64,000 nt of DNA from contig NZ_FORH01000010.1 of NCBI RefSeq assembly GCF_900113955.1, positions 1-64,000 on the forward strand, written 5' to 3'. The position numbers and the translations under genes were made by a program. The notes beneath the pieces are model-generated. The model saw only the letters and a program-made list of their open reading frames with translations, searched no databases and was not told the DNA's origin. The DNA is from Celeribacter neptunius (lineage in GTDB: Bacteria; Pseudomonadota; Alphaproteobacteria; Rhodobacterales; Rhodobacteraceae). This document shows positions 17,641-25,962 of the stretch, one piece after another; position 1 is the first letter of the stretch, and each line of letters opens with the position of its first letter.

Positions 17641-19981
17641 GGGTGATCCCCTTCTCACCATGTGCCGCGGCGTGGCGCGCGCGCTGCGCCTCGATCTGCT
17701 CTTCGGCCAATGCATCTAGAACGCGCTCCATCGCCGGACCGTGCGCAGTGACCTCGCTGCTTTGAAGATAAGTCCTGGCGAGCTCCAGCTGGCGCAGCGG
17801 ATCCTCCGTGAACTTGTCGAGAACTTCTGCATTGCCGGCCCGCAGCGCGTCGATTGCGTCGGGGCCTAGTCGGTCGTTGACCTGTTGGACGATGTCCTGC
17901 TGCTCTGCCTCGGAGAGCGGGGCCACGCCTTCGGCGTTTCGCACAAAGGCCATGACGGTTGGCGCTGTCTCTTCCAGATACCGGCGCTCGGCGTAGTCTT
18001 GTCGCGCCTGGTCCTCAATCTCGAAACTGCGCTCGCTGATATAGGCACGCGACGCACCGATCGAACGAAGGTGATTGATTTCGCCCCTAACGGCCTGCCC
18101 GAATTCATCATCCGGCATCTCCGTGCGATAGCGGGCGAGGGTGCGGAGCTCTTCCGTGATCGGACCGAGATGATCCGAAGGATCCCGCAAGGCGAGGTCC
18201 ATGTCGCCAGCATGCAGCGTGCGGTCCTGCTCCGATACCGCATATTGCGGCGGCATTCGACTGTCAGTTATCTGTTCCCAAGCCATCGAGGCCAATTCGG
18301 CATGCTGCGGAGATCTCTGCGCATAGGCGTCGAACGCGACGCGGGCCTCTTCAACCTCCACGGCACCTGCCCGCCGGACGGACGGGTCGTCGGAGAACGG
18401 ATGATCGAAATCCGTCCGGCGGAACTGCGCCACCAGCGCTCTGAACGCCTGCCGCTCCGATGGGGCAAAGATGTCGGACCCATCTTGCGCGAGATCACTC
18501 CCAGGTGTCGTCAACCGTTCACCAAGCGCTGCCTCAGCGTCATCCACCTCGTCGACCTCGGTTGGCGCGCGCAGGACGCGTACATCGGTCAAAACATCGC
18601 CCAGCCGAACATGCACGGCTTCCAGCCGGTCGAGCGCGTCTTCCCGGTCCGCAGATTTCTCCAGATCGAGGTCGCTTGCTTTGGCAATCCCCTGCAGATC
18701 CTGTGCCAGCCACTGGCGCTCCAATGCGGCATTGCCTGCCCCCTCCCGCAGGCGCGCGGCCACAGCCTCGGCATCGATGCCCGTGCCTTGCAACGCTTCG
18801 GCCAGCTTTGGTGCCACCTCTCCATCGTCAAGACGCGCGAGGTGATCTTCACTGGCGTTTGGCCTTGCATAGATGCCGTCCCGGGACGGAGCATCGACCA
18901 GGGCGGCGGAGCGATCCCCGAGCGGGTTCAAATGCGCGACCGAGGCCAGAACGTCGGTCAGCTTGCGCTCGATCACCGGCCTCTCGGCCGCCGGCGCCCT
19001 GTCGATCGCCGCCTCGATCTGGCGAATGTTCTGAGAAAACTCGGTGATCAGCGTGTCGAACGCTGCTTCGTCTTGGGACATGTAGATGGCTCCGTCAGCT
19101 TGCATCTGACCGCCACTGGCAAGGATGGTGCTGGCCCGCTCGAGCGCTTCGGCCACGTCGTCGAAATTCGAACGTGACGCCTCCGCCGCGAGCCCACGGT
19201 AGATCAACGCCTTGTGCCTGACGGTTTCCAGAGCGGCCCCCAGGTCCGCGCCGGTTCTCTGGCGCTCAACTGGGGGACGACCTTCGTCGCGAGCCTTGTA
19301 GATTTCATCGATCTCGGCGCGGTAGGTCGTGACGCCGCGATCCAGACGACGCGTCGCCTCAAGGCGGATCCCATGAACCCGGGCCGCCTCGACCATCGCC
19401 TCGCGAAAGGCGTCGTAGTTGAAGTGATGATCCTTCCCGAGAAAGAACATTTCGCCATCCTTGCTGCGGCGGTTCAGAACGATATGCGCATGTGGATGCG
19501 CGCGATCTTGGTGTATTGCAGCAATATAGTCGAATTGCGAGCCCTCACCTTGAAAGAACTTCTCGCAGACGGCCTGGGTGATATCGCGCACCTCTTCACC
19601 ACTGGTCCCAACAGGGAATGCCATCAGCAGATGCGACGTATGGCCAAGCTTTGGGCTGTAGCGCTCGTTCCACTGGTTCTCGAACCGCCGCGCCACGCGG
19701 TTGATCTCGGCTTCCGAGAGCTGCTTCTTCCCGTCATGGGTGCCGCGACTGTCGAGGATATGGGTCGACTTTGTCGTGAGATATGTGAGCTGCGCCCGTA
19801 GCTGCGCCCCGGTGTGGCAACCCCCTTTCGAGATAGCCTTGAAGATCGCTGGCGAATAGCCGCGCGCGGCCCGAACCATCTGCGCGCCCTTGGAAAGCCC
19901 CTGCCAAGATCCCGAAACTCGGCTCCAGCCGCGGTCAAAGAGCGCCGGGTCGATGCCACGGACCCGGTCACTCCGCGCCAT
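17633..19981 (-). CDS. virD2: VirD2-like conjugative relaxase
   Basis: A 782-residue relaxase that would nick oriT and pilot the transferred strand. The N-terminal domain holds the probable catalytic tyrosine in AQLTYLTTKS (about residue 67) and the three-histidine metal motif in HQDRAHPHAHIVLN (about 157-166). This matches the VirD2/MOBP pattern. The long Glu/Arg-rich C-terminal half has no recognisable enzyme domain and may carry the secretion signal. Of two close ATGs, the downstream one (19981) has better spacing from AGAGGG. It overlaps mobC upstream and virD4 downstream, forming a tight operon. Confidence 0.9.
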   Translation of the reverse strand: MARSDRVRGIDPALFDRGWSRVSGSWQGLSKGAQMVRAARGYSPAIFKAISKGGCHTGAQLRAQLTYLTTKSTHILDSRGTHDGKKQLSEAEINRVARRFENQWNERYSPKLGHTSHLLMAFPVGTSGEEVRDITQAVCEKFFQGEGSQFDYIAAIHQDRAHPHAHIVLNRRSKDGEMFFLGKDHHFNYDAFREAMVEAARVHGIRLEATRRLDRGVTTYRAEIDEIYKARDEGRPPVERQRTGADLGAALETVRHKALIYRGLAAEASRSNFDDVAEALERASTILASGGQMQADGAIYMSQDEAAFDTLITEFSQNIRQIEAAIDRAPAAERPVIERKLTDVLASVAHLNPLGDRSAALVDAPSRDGIYARPNASEDHLARLDDGEVAPKLAEALQGTGIDAEAVAARLREGAGNAALERQWLAQDLQGIAKASDLDLEKSADREDALDRLEAVHVRLGDVLTDVRVLRAPTEVDEVDDAEAALGERLTTPGSDLAQDGSDIFAPSERQAFRALVAQFRRTDFDHPFSDDPSVRRAGAVEVEEARVAFDAYAQRSPQHAELASMAWEQITDSRMPPQYAVSEQDRTLHAGDMDLALRDPSDHLGPITEELRTLARYRTEMPDDEFGQAVRGEINHLRSIGASRAYISERSFEIEDQARQDYAERRYLEETAPTVMAFVRNAEGVAPLSEAEQQDIVQQVNDRLGPDAIDALRAGNAEVLDKFTEDPLRQLELARTYLQSSEVTAHGPAMERVLDALAEEQIEAQRARHAAAHGEKGITHG

Positions 19982-20555
19982 TCTCATCCCTCTCGGCGAG
20001 GTCCGCTAGGGCAGAGCTGATCTCAAGGTCCAGCACGCTGCGCCGCGCACGCGACATCTCCTGGACCTGGTCGGCCAGATCGAAGACCAGACCCGCAAGG
20101 GCGCGGACGTCACGGTGACTTGAGGCCGGGTAGGACAGTCTCTCGCCCCGCACCTTGGCCTCGTTCAGACGTCGCGCGATCTGGTTCACGTTGTTGCCGA
20201 CCCGGTTGAGAGCGGCGCCGAGGTTGCGCAACTCGTCACACATCTCGTCGTCGGGCAGGAAAACACCTTCGGCCGCCAGCATCAGGCGGCGCATGGCATC
20301 CGAGCGGTGCGCAATCCCGCGCCGCGACAGCGCCGCGTCGAACCGGCGCAGGTCGTCGTCCGAGACCCGGATCCCCACAACCCGCGATCGGCTGCCGTTC
20401 GCTGTCTGACGCTCATCCCGGTGGTTCACCACGTTGTAGATCGTCTTCAGGCTGACATCGTAGCCCGCGGCCAATGCCGCCGCGGAGACGCCGTTCCGGC
20501 GCTCTTGGGCGATGGTCGATCGTTCGATCTCTGACAGTCTGCGGCGGCGGGGCAT
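19968..20555 (-). CDS. mobC: MobC-like relaxosome accessory protein
   Basis: A protein of about 195 residues. An N-terminal helix-turn-helix-like part (LSEIERSTIAQERRNGVSAA...) precedes a MobC domain with the signature LGAALNRVGNNVNQIARRLN. MobC proteins bind oriT, help the relaxase open DNA and often repress their own promoter. The start is uncertain: ATG at 20555 is used here, but TTG at 20585 would add 10 residues. A 19-base-stem hairpin lies just upstream (20590-20637) and could be its binding site. The stop overlaps the relaxase start. Confidence 0.85.
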   Translation of the reverse strand: MPRRRRLSEIERSTIAQERRNGVSAAALAAGYDVSLKTIYNVVNHRDERQTANGSRSRVVGIRVSDDDLRRFDAALSRRGIAHRSDAMRRLMLAAEGVFLPDDEMCDELRNLGAALNRVGNNVNQIARRLNEAKVRGERLSYPASSHRDVRALAGLVFDLADQVQEMSRARRSVLDLEISSALADLAERDENGAE

Positions 20556-20589
20556 TTTGAAGTTAACGTTCCTATTTCTTGCCAACTTC

Positions 20590-20637
20590 GTACAAGCCCG
20601 CCGACTCCCAACGCAAGTGGAGTCGGCGGGCTTGTAC
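20590..20637. repeat. Perfect 19-base inverted repeat beside mobC
   Basis: Arms of 19 bases (GTACAAGCCCGCCGACTCC and its complement) are separated by the 10-base loop CAACGCAAGT. The repeat is directly upstream of mobC, making it a candidate MobC operator or a structural element of oriT. Confidence 0.75.
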
Positions 20638-20645
20638 TCAATGTA

Positions 20646-20672
20646 GAAAATCGCCCTGCAGGGGCGATTTTC
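20646..20672. repeat. Perfect 11-base inverted repeat
   Basis: Arms GAAAATCGCCC and its complement are separated by 5 bases. It lies 8 bases from the previous repeat in the presumed oriT and could also end leftward or rightward transcription. Confidence 0.75.
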
Positions 20673-20714
20673 CGTCCTTTGTCAAATGGATCGCGCGTCG
20701 CGCTCATTGCACCA

Positions 20715-20737
20715 CGCGATGCGGTCTCCGCATCGCG
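20715..20737. repeat. Perfect 10-base inverted repeat with 3-base loop
   Basis: Arms CGCGATGCGG and its complement surround TCT. It is the third tight hairpin in the mobC-virC1 intergenic region. Confidence 0.75.
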
Positions 20738-21102
20738 CATCGCGTCTTTCGCGCCCCGTCTCTTGCACCCCGCAAGACGGGTTTTGCTGCGTGCTAACCG
20801 GCTCGCGTCACCCGCAGAACGACATACGCGAGACTGCCTCCCGTCGTCTGGAGCGCGCTAACCGTCACCTGCATTCTGTCCGAAGCGCATCGCCAAGCGT
20901 ATCCCGACACTTGGAGGGTGTGTGATGCCCCGCGGCGAATGCTGATGGCGCCACGGCAGACGTCGCACGGTCATCGCACAACGCCGCCCGCTGCATGCCA
21001 AACGCGGGTCGCATCCCGACTTCTGCTTGACCCCTCCGCCTCATGCGTTTAGCGACATTTGGGTATTATCGTTGCGATTCACTATTTTTGCGGAGGATCA
21101 GA

Positions 21103-21822
21103 ATGCCGAACGAAAATCTTGTGGTGATCGCAGCGATGGCCCGGAAAGGGGGCAGTGGAAAAACGACGCTTTCGCGCGCCTTGATCAGCGCCGCGATCGC
21201 CGCCGGACGCAGAGTGATGTTGATCGACACGGACAGCACGAGAGTACTCGGTGCCTGGCATGCTCGGGCGGAAACCGGTGGGCTGAGTTCGCCGCTTCTC
21301 TGCTCGGTCACCGTCGAAAGCGTGGCGGGTGTCGAGGATCAGATCAATCAGGTCTACATGGCAGGCACGGCAGACTTCATCTTCATCGATACCGCAGGGG
21401 TCGGTGCCGAATGGTCAGACGGCATTGCGGTGCTTGCGGACCACATCGTGACGCCCGTCATGCTGTCGACGTCTGATTTCGATGTCGGAGCGCAGACTTC
21501 TGATTGGTTTGAGAAACTGAAATCCCGTGTTGACGACCCCTCCAGCCTTCCGCGCCACCACGTCGTCCTCAACATGGTCGACCCGAAAACGACCCGTGCT
21601 GACGCCGCCCTGATTGAAGAAGCGCTCACCCGTTTTCCGGTGATTGAGACCGTCATGATGCGACGAAACACTTACAAGGAGATGGATCAGAAGGGGCTTC
21701 TCCACGCCTTGGCGCTGGAAAAGCAATCCGATCCGAACCCCCTTATGCGTCCACATGTACGTCATGTCGTCGAGGCGCTTGAGGAGGCGACGGACATTCT
21801 CAACAACATTCTTGCTGCGTGA
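21103..21822 (+). CDS. virC1: VirC1-like ParA-family ATPase
   Basis: A 239-residue P-loop ATPase of the ParA/MinD class. Deviant Walker A ARKGGSGKTT is near the N-terminus, with LIDTDSTRVLGAWHAR and FIFIDTAGVG following. In the Ti plasmid system the related VirC1 binds the relaxosome region and recruits it to the transfer channel. Its place next to oriT and before a VirC2-like gene supports this role over plasmid partition, which is served here by repAB. GGAGG precedes the ATG by 6 bases. A more distal upstream start is less likely. Confidence 0.8.
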   Translation: MPNENLVVIAAMARKGGSGKTTLSRALISAAIAAGRRVMLIDTDSTRVLGAWHARAETGGLSSPLLCSVTVESVAGVEDQINQVYMAGTADFIFIDTAGVGAEWSDGIAVLADHIVTPVMLSTSDFDVGAQTSDWFEKLKSRVDDPSSLPRHHVVLNMVDPKTTRADAALIEEALTRFPVIETVMMRRNTYKEMDQKGLLHALALEKQSDPNPLMRPHVRHVVEALEEATDILNNILAA

Positions 21823-21832
21823 GGACAGTCGA

Positions 21833-22474
21833 TTGCGCAAGAAGATCCCGACCATCACTAGGCCCGACCCAGCCTACGCCGCCACCCTGCAACAGGGTGA
21901 CCGCGAGGTTCCCGAGAAGGAGGAAGAGGTACAGGTCACAGCAACAAAGACAGGCACCCCAGTCGCTGACGTTGGCGCTGATCGGCACGAGTCAGAGCGT
22001 GCGCCGAAAAGTGCCGTGGCGCCGCACCAAGTCACCGCGGAAAGCTCTGACCCGCATACCAGCCTGAGAGCTCCCGTTTCGGCACGAGCTTTGAGCCCGA
22101 CCCGGAAGATCGACATCAGGGTCAACGCACTCGAACGACAGGAAGCAGCGCTGGAAACTTGTGGTGTTGAGCCGGCACATGTGGTGCGTGCCGCCCTGCG
22201 CCGTGCAGTCAAAGGCTGGCAACTGTCGCCGGTCTTCGCGCCAATTGCTGAGGAGCGGCGCACTCGAAACACGCAGTGGCAGGCCCGGACATCACTGGCA
22301 GTCGATGCGGCCAGCCTGGGTATGCTCCTTCGGGACCACGACCCCCTCGACGTCTTGAGTAAATGGGCTCTGATCCGCGGCCAAGTGGAACCACGCATAT
22401 GGGGCGAGATCGACAAAATCTTGGAAGAAATTGCCGTTCGCGCTGCATCGCCGCATGAGCAGCACACACCGTAA
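21833..22474 (+). CDS. virC2: VirC2-like DNA-binding protein
   Basis: A protein of about 213 residues following the ParA-like gene. The N-terminus is basic (RKKIPTITRPDP). A low-complexity middle precedes a segment RKIDIRVNALERQEAALETC then PAHVVRAALRRAVKGW, which fits a ribbon-helix-helix fold as in VirC2. The best start is TTG at 21833, 8 bases after GAGG at the upstream stop. ATG codons further upstream lie inside the ParA gene. VirC2 binds next to the transfer border and raises relaxase activity. The role here is inferred from gene order and fold. Confidence 0.65.
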   Translation: MRKKIPTITRPDPAYAATLQQGDREVPEKEEEVQVTATKTGTPVADVGADRHESERAPKSAVAPHQVTAESSDPHTSLRAPVSARALSPTRKIDIRVNALERQEAALETCGVEPAHVVRAALRRAVKGWQLSPVFAPIAEERRTRNTQWQARTSLAVDAASLGMLLRDHDPLDVLSKWALIRGQVEPRIWGEIDKILEEIAVRAASPHEQHTP

Positions 22475-22635
22475 GAGATCTATCTGAAAAGATAACTTGC
22501 ATTTCGCCGGTGGATTTTCGCCCAACGGCAGAAGCTCGCCTTGCAGTTGCGGAAAACGTGGCGCTATTGAGCGTCATATAGATTTTCAGACCTCAGTGGT
22601 GACGAGTTACGAGGTCCATTTAGGAGGAACGCATT

Positions 22636-22875
22636 ATGAACACGAAGCCCCGCCTGACTGGCGAACCGATCATGCGCATCCTCTGCAAGACATCTGAAAA
22701 TCTGGTTGGCTACCTGTACCAATGGAACAATGGCGACGTGCAGCCTGCCTGGTTCGACGGCGCCATGGCGGACGTTCGCTATGAACCATTCATTCAAGCG
22801 ACGGAACAGAACCCAGTCGATCCGAAGACCCCCAGACCGCGTCAGCAAGATCTGACGCACCTTGAAAAGGCCTAG
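22636..22875 (+). CDS. Small conserved-looking protein, unknown function
   Basis: A 79-residue protein with a textbook ribosome site (AGGAGG, 8 bases before ATG). The sequence has a folded-looking core (IMRILCKTSENLVGYLYQWNNGD, then WFDGAMADVRYEPF) and a Pro/Gln-rich tail. It lies between the virC2-like gene and the fic gene on the same strand. No family was recognised. Good initiation signals and codon use suggest a real gene. Confidence 0.6.
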   Translation: MNTKPRLTGEPIMRILCKTSENLVGYLYQWNNGDVQPAWFDGAMADVRYEPFIQATEQNPVDPKTPRPRQQDLTHLEKA

Positions 22876-22967
22876 CTCAAGGCCTCGCGTCGGTTTGTGG
22901 GTCATCCCATCCCGCAGGTCCTTTGAGCGATAGAGTTGACTTCTATGCCTCAAAAGTGATCTATCTG

Positions 22968-22996
22968 TGAGTTATAGAAAGGATATCTATAACTCA
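22968..22996 (+). promoter_or_regulatory. Palindromic operator over the fic start
   Basis: A perfect 11-base inverted repeat, TGAGTTATAGA and TCTATAACTCA, with 7 bases between the arms. It touches the fic ATG and contains the AAGGA ribosome site in the spacer. A TTGACT -35-like box lies at 22936. Binding of a repressor, perhaps the Fic protein's own C-terminal winged helix, would block transcription and translation. Confidence 0.7.
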
Positions 22997-24108
22997 TGGC
23001 TTGGAACTGGACGCTGCCTGATTGGCCGGATTTCCGGTATGACGCCTCCGCGCTGGAGCCGTTTGAGCAGACGTTCCTGCTGTCGTCCGGAGAAATCCTC
23101 GGCGCGGTCCATCATGTCAGCCAGCCGGAGCGCGAGCAACTCCGCATCGAACTGCTCAGCGAGGAAGCAATGCAGACGAGCGCCATCGAGGGTGAAATCC
23201 TCGACCGGCTCAGTGTCCAGTCTTCGTTGCGCCGCCATCTGGGCCTCGATCCGGACAGCTACCCTGCCAAACCGCGCGAACAGGGCGTCGCGGAAATGAT
23301 GGTCGACGTCTATTCCAGTTTTGCAGAGCCGCTGACCCATGAGACGCTGTACCGCTGGCATCGAATGCTCCTGTCCCATGACAGTCGGTTGGAAACCATC
23401 GGGGCCTACCGACAACACGCCGAGGCGATGCAAATCGTTTCCGGCCGCCTTGACCGGCCCACGATCCATTTCGAAGCGCCGCCCTCGGAGCGGGTCATGC
23501 CTGAGATGGAGCGATACGCGGATTGGTACAACAAGACCGGGCCGGGGGGAGCAGAGCCGCTTCCAGCGCTGACGCGCGCAGGGCTAAGCCACCTCTATTT
23601 CGAGAGCATCCACCCATTCGAAGACGGCAACGGACGCTTGGGTCGCGCCCTCGCTGAAAAGTCGCTGGCGCAGAATATTGGCCAGCCGACCCTCATCTCG
23701 CTCGCCTTCACCATCGAGAAGCAGCGCAAGGCATACTACGACCAGCTCGAGCAGCATCAAAAAACGCTCGATGTGACCGATTGGCTCGTCTGGTTCGCGG
23801 AAGTTGTCTTGAAAGCCCAACAGGCAACACTCGACCGCGTCGGCTTCTTCATCAGCAAGGCACACTTCTACGATCGTCACAGAGACCACTTGAACGAACG
23901 CCAGGCCAAGGCCATCGCTCGAATGTTGCGGGAAGGCCCTGGCGGTTTCAAAGGCGGCCTCAGCGCCGACAACTACCTCAAGATCACCGGAACCTCACGC
24001 GCGACCGCGACCCGCGATCTGCAGGATCTGGTCGAGAAGGGCGTGCTCGCTCGAACCGGCGAGCGGAGGCACACGCGATACTGGTTGAAACTCGACTGGA
24101 GTGAATAA
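22996..24108 (+). CDS. fic: Fic-domain AMP transferase with N-terminal DUF4172-type region
   Basis: A 370-residue Fic protein. The active-site loop HPFEDGNGRLGR is at 206-217, and an inhibitory motif TSAIEG (61-66) matches the (S/T)xxxE(G/N) helix that blocks ATP in class II Fic enzymes. The C-terminal 80 residues look like a winged helix (ADNYLKITGTSRATATRDLQ, then LVEKGVLARTG). Fic enzymes transfer AMP or other groups to hydroxyl side chains of targets. The intact inhibitory motif means it is normally self-restrained. The winged helix and the palindrome over its start suggest autoregulation. It stands alone, with no antitoxin gene visible. Confidence 0.93.
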   Translation: MAWNWTLPDWPDFRYDASALEPFEQTFLLSSGEILGAVHHVSQPEREQLRIELLSEEAMQTSAIEGEILDRLSVQSSLRRHLGLDPDSYPAKPREQGVAEMMVDVYSSFAEPLTHETLYRWHRMLLSHDSRLETIGAYRQHAEAMQIVSGRLDRPTIHFEAPPSERVMPEMERYADWYNKTGPGGAEPLPALTRAGLSHLYFESIHPFEDGNGRLGRALAEKSLAQNIGQPTLISLAFTIEKQRKAYYDQLEQHQKTLDVTDWLVWFAEVVLKAQQATLDRVGFFISKAHFYDRHRDHLNERQAKAIARMLREGPGGFKGGLSADNYLKITGTSRATATRDLQDLVEKGVLARTGERRHTRYWLKLDWSE

Positions 24109-24291
24109 AAATTGCATGAAAACAACAATTTATAAAAAATCCGATAATTCGTTTTATGTAATTTTTTTGCCCTATTGATATTTGAATCGGGCTAGCTAAG
24201 AATCTGAAAAAACCAGCGCGGTAAAATAGCTCCAAGTAGCGCTTTATTGAGAATGCTTCCCCGGATTCAGCCTGTTTGAGCTGCAACGAGC
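24109..24291. other. AT-rich junction after fic
   Basis: About 180 bases, strongly AT-rich between 24105 and 24235 with runs of A and T, in contrast to the GC-rich surroundings. No gene, terminator stem or repeat pair was recognised. It may mark a joint between separately acquired segments. Confidence 0.5.
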
Positions 24292-24747
24292 ATGACGATA
24301 CAGGACGAAGGCCGCCTGAAGGCGGCATGGAACCAGAAGACAATCCCTGTCGCGCTTCGCCGTGACGGCAAGGGCGAACGGGTCAGGGTCCGCCTTCCTT
24401 ATGCGGACGACAACTATGCCTGGCTCAGGAATGGCCGGCGTATCCGGCCAAGCTGGAACTCGGCACTGGGATGCTGGGAGAGTCCCAAGGCATGGTTCAA
24501 TGACCTCGTGAACCGCTGTCTTCGCCGCTGGGGCCTGATCTATGTCATCCAACCCTACCGGGAGCAGGAGATCTGCGCTCCGGCCTGCATGAACGCCATC
24601 GGCCATGAGTGCCAGTGTTCCTGTATGGGGGCCAACCACGGCCAGGGCGACGATGGCGGCTGGTTCTCGACAAGCGAGGCCTTCGCGGCCCGATGGGGCG
24701 ACCGTGAGCTCGCCTGTCGTCTCATGACGGTCAGCTCTGAAAAGTAG
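24292..24747 (+). CDS. Cysteine-rich protein of unknown function
   Basis: A 151-residue protein. The N-terminal part resembles a small DNA- or ligand-binding fold (VRVRLPYADDNYAWLRN, then WESPKAWFNDLVNRCL). It is followed by a compact cysteine motif ICAPACMNAIGHECQC and SCMGANHG that looks like a metal site. The last 30 residues are acidic to neutral. I recall similar proteins as hypotheticals in accessory regions but cannot name a family. It converges on the XRE gene that ends the Ubl operon. No role is assigned. Confidence 0.65.
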   Translation: MTIQDEGRLKAAWNQKTIPVALRRDGKGERVRVRLPYADDNYAWLRNGRRIRPSWNSALGCWESPKAWFNDLVNRCLRRWGLIYVIQPYREQEICAPACMNAIGHECQCSCMGANHGQGDDGGWFSTSEAFAARWGDRELACRLMTVSSEK

Positions 24748-24828
24748 AGGCCCGGCCGATATGGCCAGGCCTGCGACAGACGTGCAGATGATGGTCATGA
24801 CCAGACAGAGAGGCCCGTCGAGAACAAA

Positions 24829-25515
24829 TCACAGCTTGGGGCGATCCTGTTCTGGAACCTCCCACGGGTCTTCCAGGGTGACGATGCCGTAGCGGACGCC
24901 GTCGTGGCCGGCCTTCGGAAGAAAGGTGATCATCCCGATATCCAGGATCATCCCCTTGTCGTGCATGTGCTGCTGTCGGAAGTGACCGAAGTGCATGAGA
25001 TATCCGAGGCCCTCCAACTCGAGACACAGCGCAGAGATCGCGGCCGAATACTCAAGCCGCTGGCCGGCGCTGCTCATATCCCAGATCCCGTCCAGATCGG
25101 TCATCCAGTCCGAAATCGCGGCAGTCAGTTCGAGGGCATTGCCGGCCTCCACCGCGCCGGCGTTGATCAGGAGCCCGTGCCATTCGCGGTTACGGGAATA
25201 GAAGTCGTTGGGCTTCCTGATGGGGGACGTGGGCACAAGCACCGTCTTTTTCAGCGCGCGCTCCATTTCTTCCTGCTGGCGCTTCTCCTCCTCGGGGGTG
25301 GGCTTGGAGAAGACCTTGATGTCGAACCCGAGGCCGCGCGCGAGGCTTCGCAAGGTCTGCACCTCGGGCACGTGCCGTCCGCTTTCCACCTTCTGGATCG
25401 TGCGGACCGTCAACCCGGAGGTGTCCGCAAGGTTCTCCTGGGTTAGAGAGAACATCTTGCGGATATACTTGCACTGGTTGGCGATATACTCGGCGTCTCG
25501 TTCCATCGTTTCCAT
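24829..25515 (-). CDS. XRE-family helix-turn-helix protein at the end of the Ubl operon
   Basis: A 228-residue protein. An N-terminal Cro/C1-type helix-turn-helix (about 12-66: MFSLTQENLADTSGLTVRTI followed by QKVESGRHVPEVQTLRSLAR) precedes a charged linker and a C-terminal domain (NALELTAAISDWMTDLDGIW, ILDIGMITFLP) that I do not recognise. The ATG at 25515 has GGAG 7 bases upstream; earlier in-frame codons lack this. It starts 82 bases after the DUF6527-type gene on the same strand, so it is probably in the operon and may regulate it. Confidence 0.75.
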   Translation of the reverse strand: METMERDAEYIANQCKYIRKMFSLTQENLADTSGLTVRTIQKVESGRHVPEVQTLRSLARGLGFDIKVFSKPTPEEEKRQQEEMERALKKTVLVPTSPIRKPNDFYSRNREWHGLLINAGAVEAGNALELTAAISDWMTDLDGIWDMSSAGQRLEYSAAISALCLELEGLGYLMHFGHFRQQHMHDKGMILDIGMITFLPKAGHDGVRYGIVTLEDPWEVPEQDRPKL

Positions 25516-25597
25516 CAGATCACTCCATGTTGCTGACAGGAATAGCATGGCACGCCGGCTCTGGGGGGGCCCCGAACGCAACCCGAACGCTCGACTG

Positions 25598-25957
25598 TTA
25601 TCCCGCCCCGGGGCCGCTGTCCTTGCACCAGTCAATCCGCCCCTGCCGGATCCAGAAGTGACACCGGCATTCGTTCGTCTGGCGGACCGACGGCGAGATG
25701 GTCGGGCGCCTCAGCCAGTCTGACATGGCCGTCCACCTGGGCCTCCGGTTCTTGCTGAGGGACAGTTTGATGGTCTCGCCGCACCCACCAGGGCAGTGGA
25801 AGCAGGCCCATTTGTCGACGCCATCGCGCACGATGGTCATCTCCCCCGGCACGATCTGATCCGGCGTCGGGTGTGTGGGTGTTACCCTGGCAAGCAGATC
25901 ACTTCGTGGAATGAGGCGGAAGAGCTCGAGGCTCTTCCGCAGAATGTCGATCATCAT
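25598..25957 (-). CDS. DUF6527-type cysteine-rich protein of the Ubl operon
   Basis: A 119-residue protein with pattern CFHCPGGCGETIKLSLS (C52, C55, C59), then TISPSV and NECRCHFWIRQGRIDWC (C97, C99, H100, C111). It matches the family I know as DUF6527, which recurs in bacterial ubiquitin-like conjugation operons. The Cys/His set suggests zinc binding. The conserved SPS and CHFWI region suggests an active or binding site, and a processing protease role has been suggested for such proteins as far as I recall. It starts 5 bases after the E1 stop. Confidence 0.8.
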   Translation of the reverse strand: MMIDILRKSLELFRLIPRSDLLARVTPTHPTPDQIVPGEMTIVRDGVDKWACFHCPGGCGETIKLSLSKNRRPRWTAMSDWLRRPTISPSVRQTNECRCHFWIRQGRIDWCKDSGPGAG

Positions 25958-25962
25958 CCCGC

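Larger units (their letters stand above)
20586..21102. other. Probable origin of transfer and divergent promoter region
   Basis: About 517 bases without a gene between mobC and the virC1-like gene. It contains three perfect inverted repeats (listed separately) and a fourth, imperfect one near 20755-20781. A direct repeat GCTAACCG is followed by a TCACC-like element at about 20793 and 20857. This is where oriT is expected in such modules, and VirC-type proteins next to it support that. I could not recognise the nick sequence, so the call rests on structure and context. Confidence 0.6.

Noticed and set aside
21103-21822. ParA-like gene as a plasmid partition ATPase
   Set aside because: repA-repB already supply partition, and position beside oriT with a VirC2-like partner fits VirC1 better.
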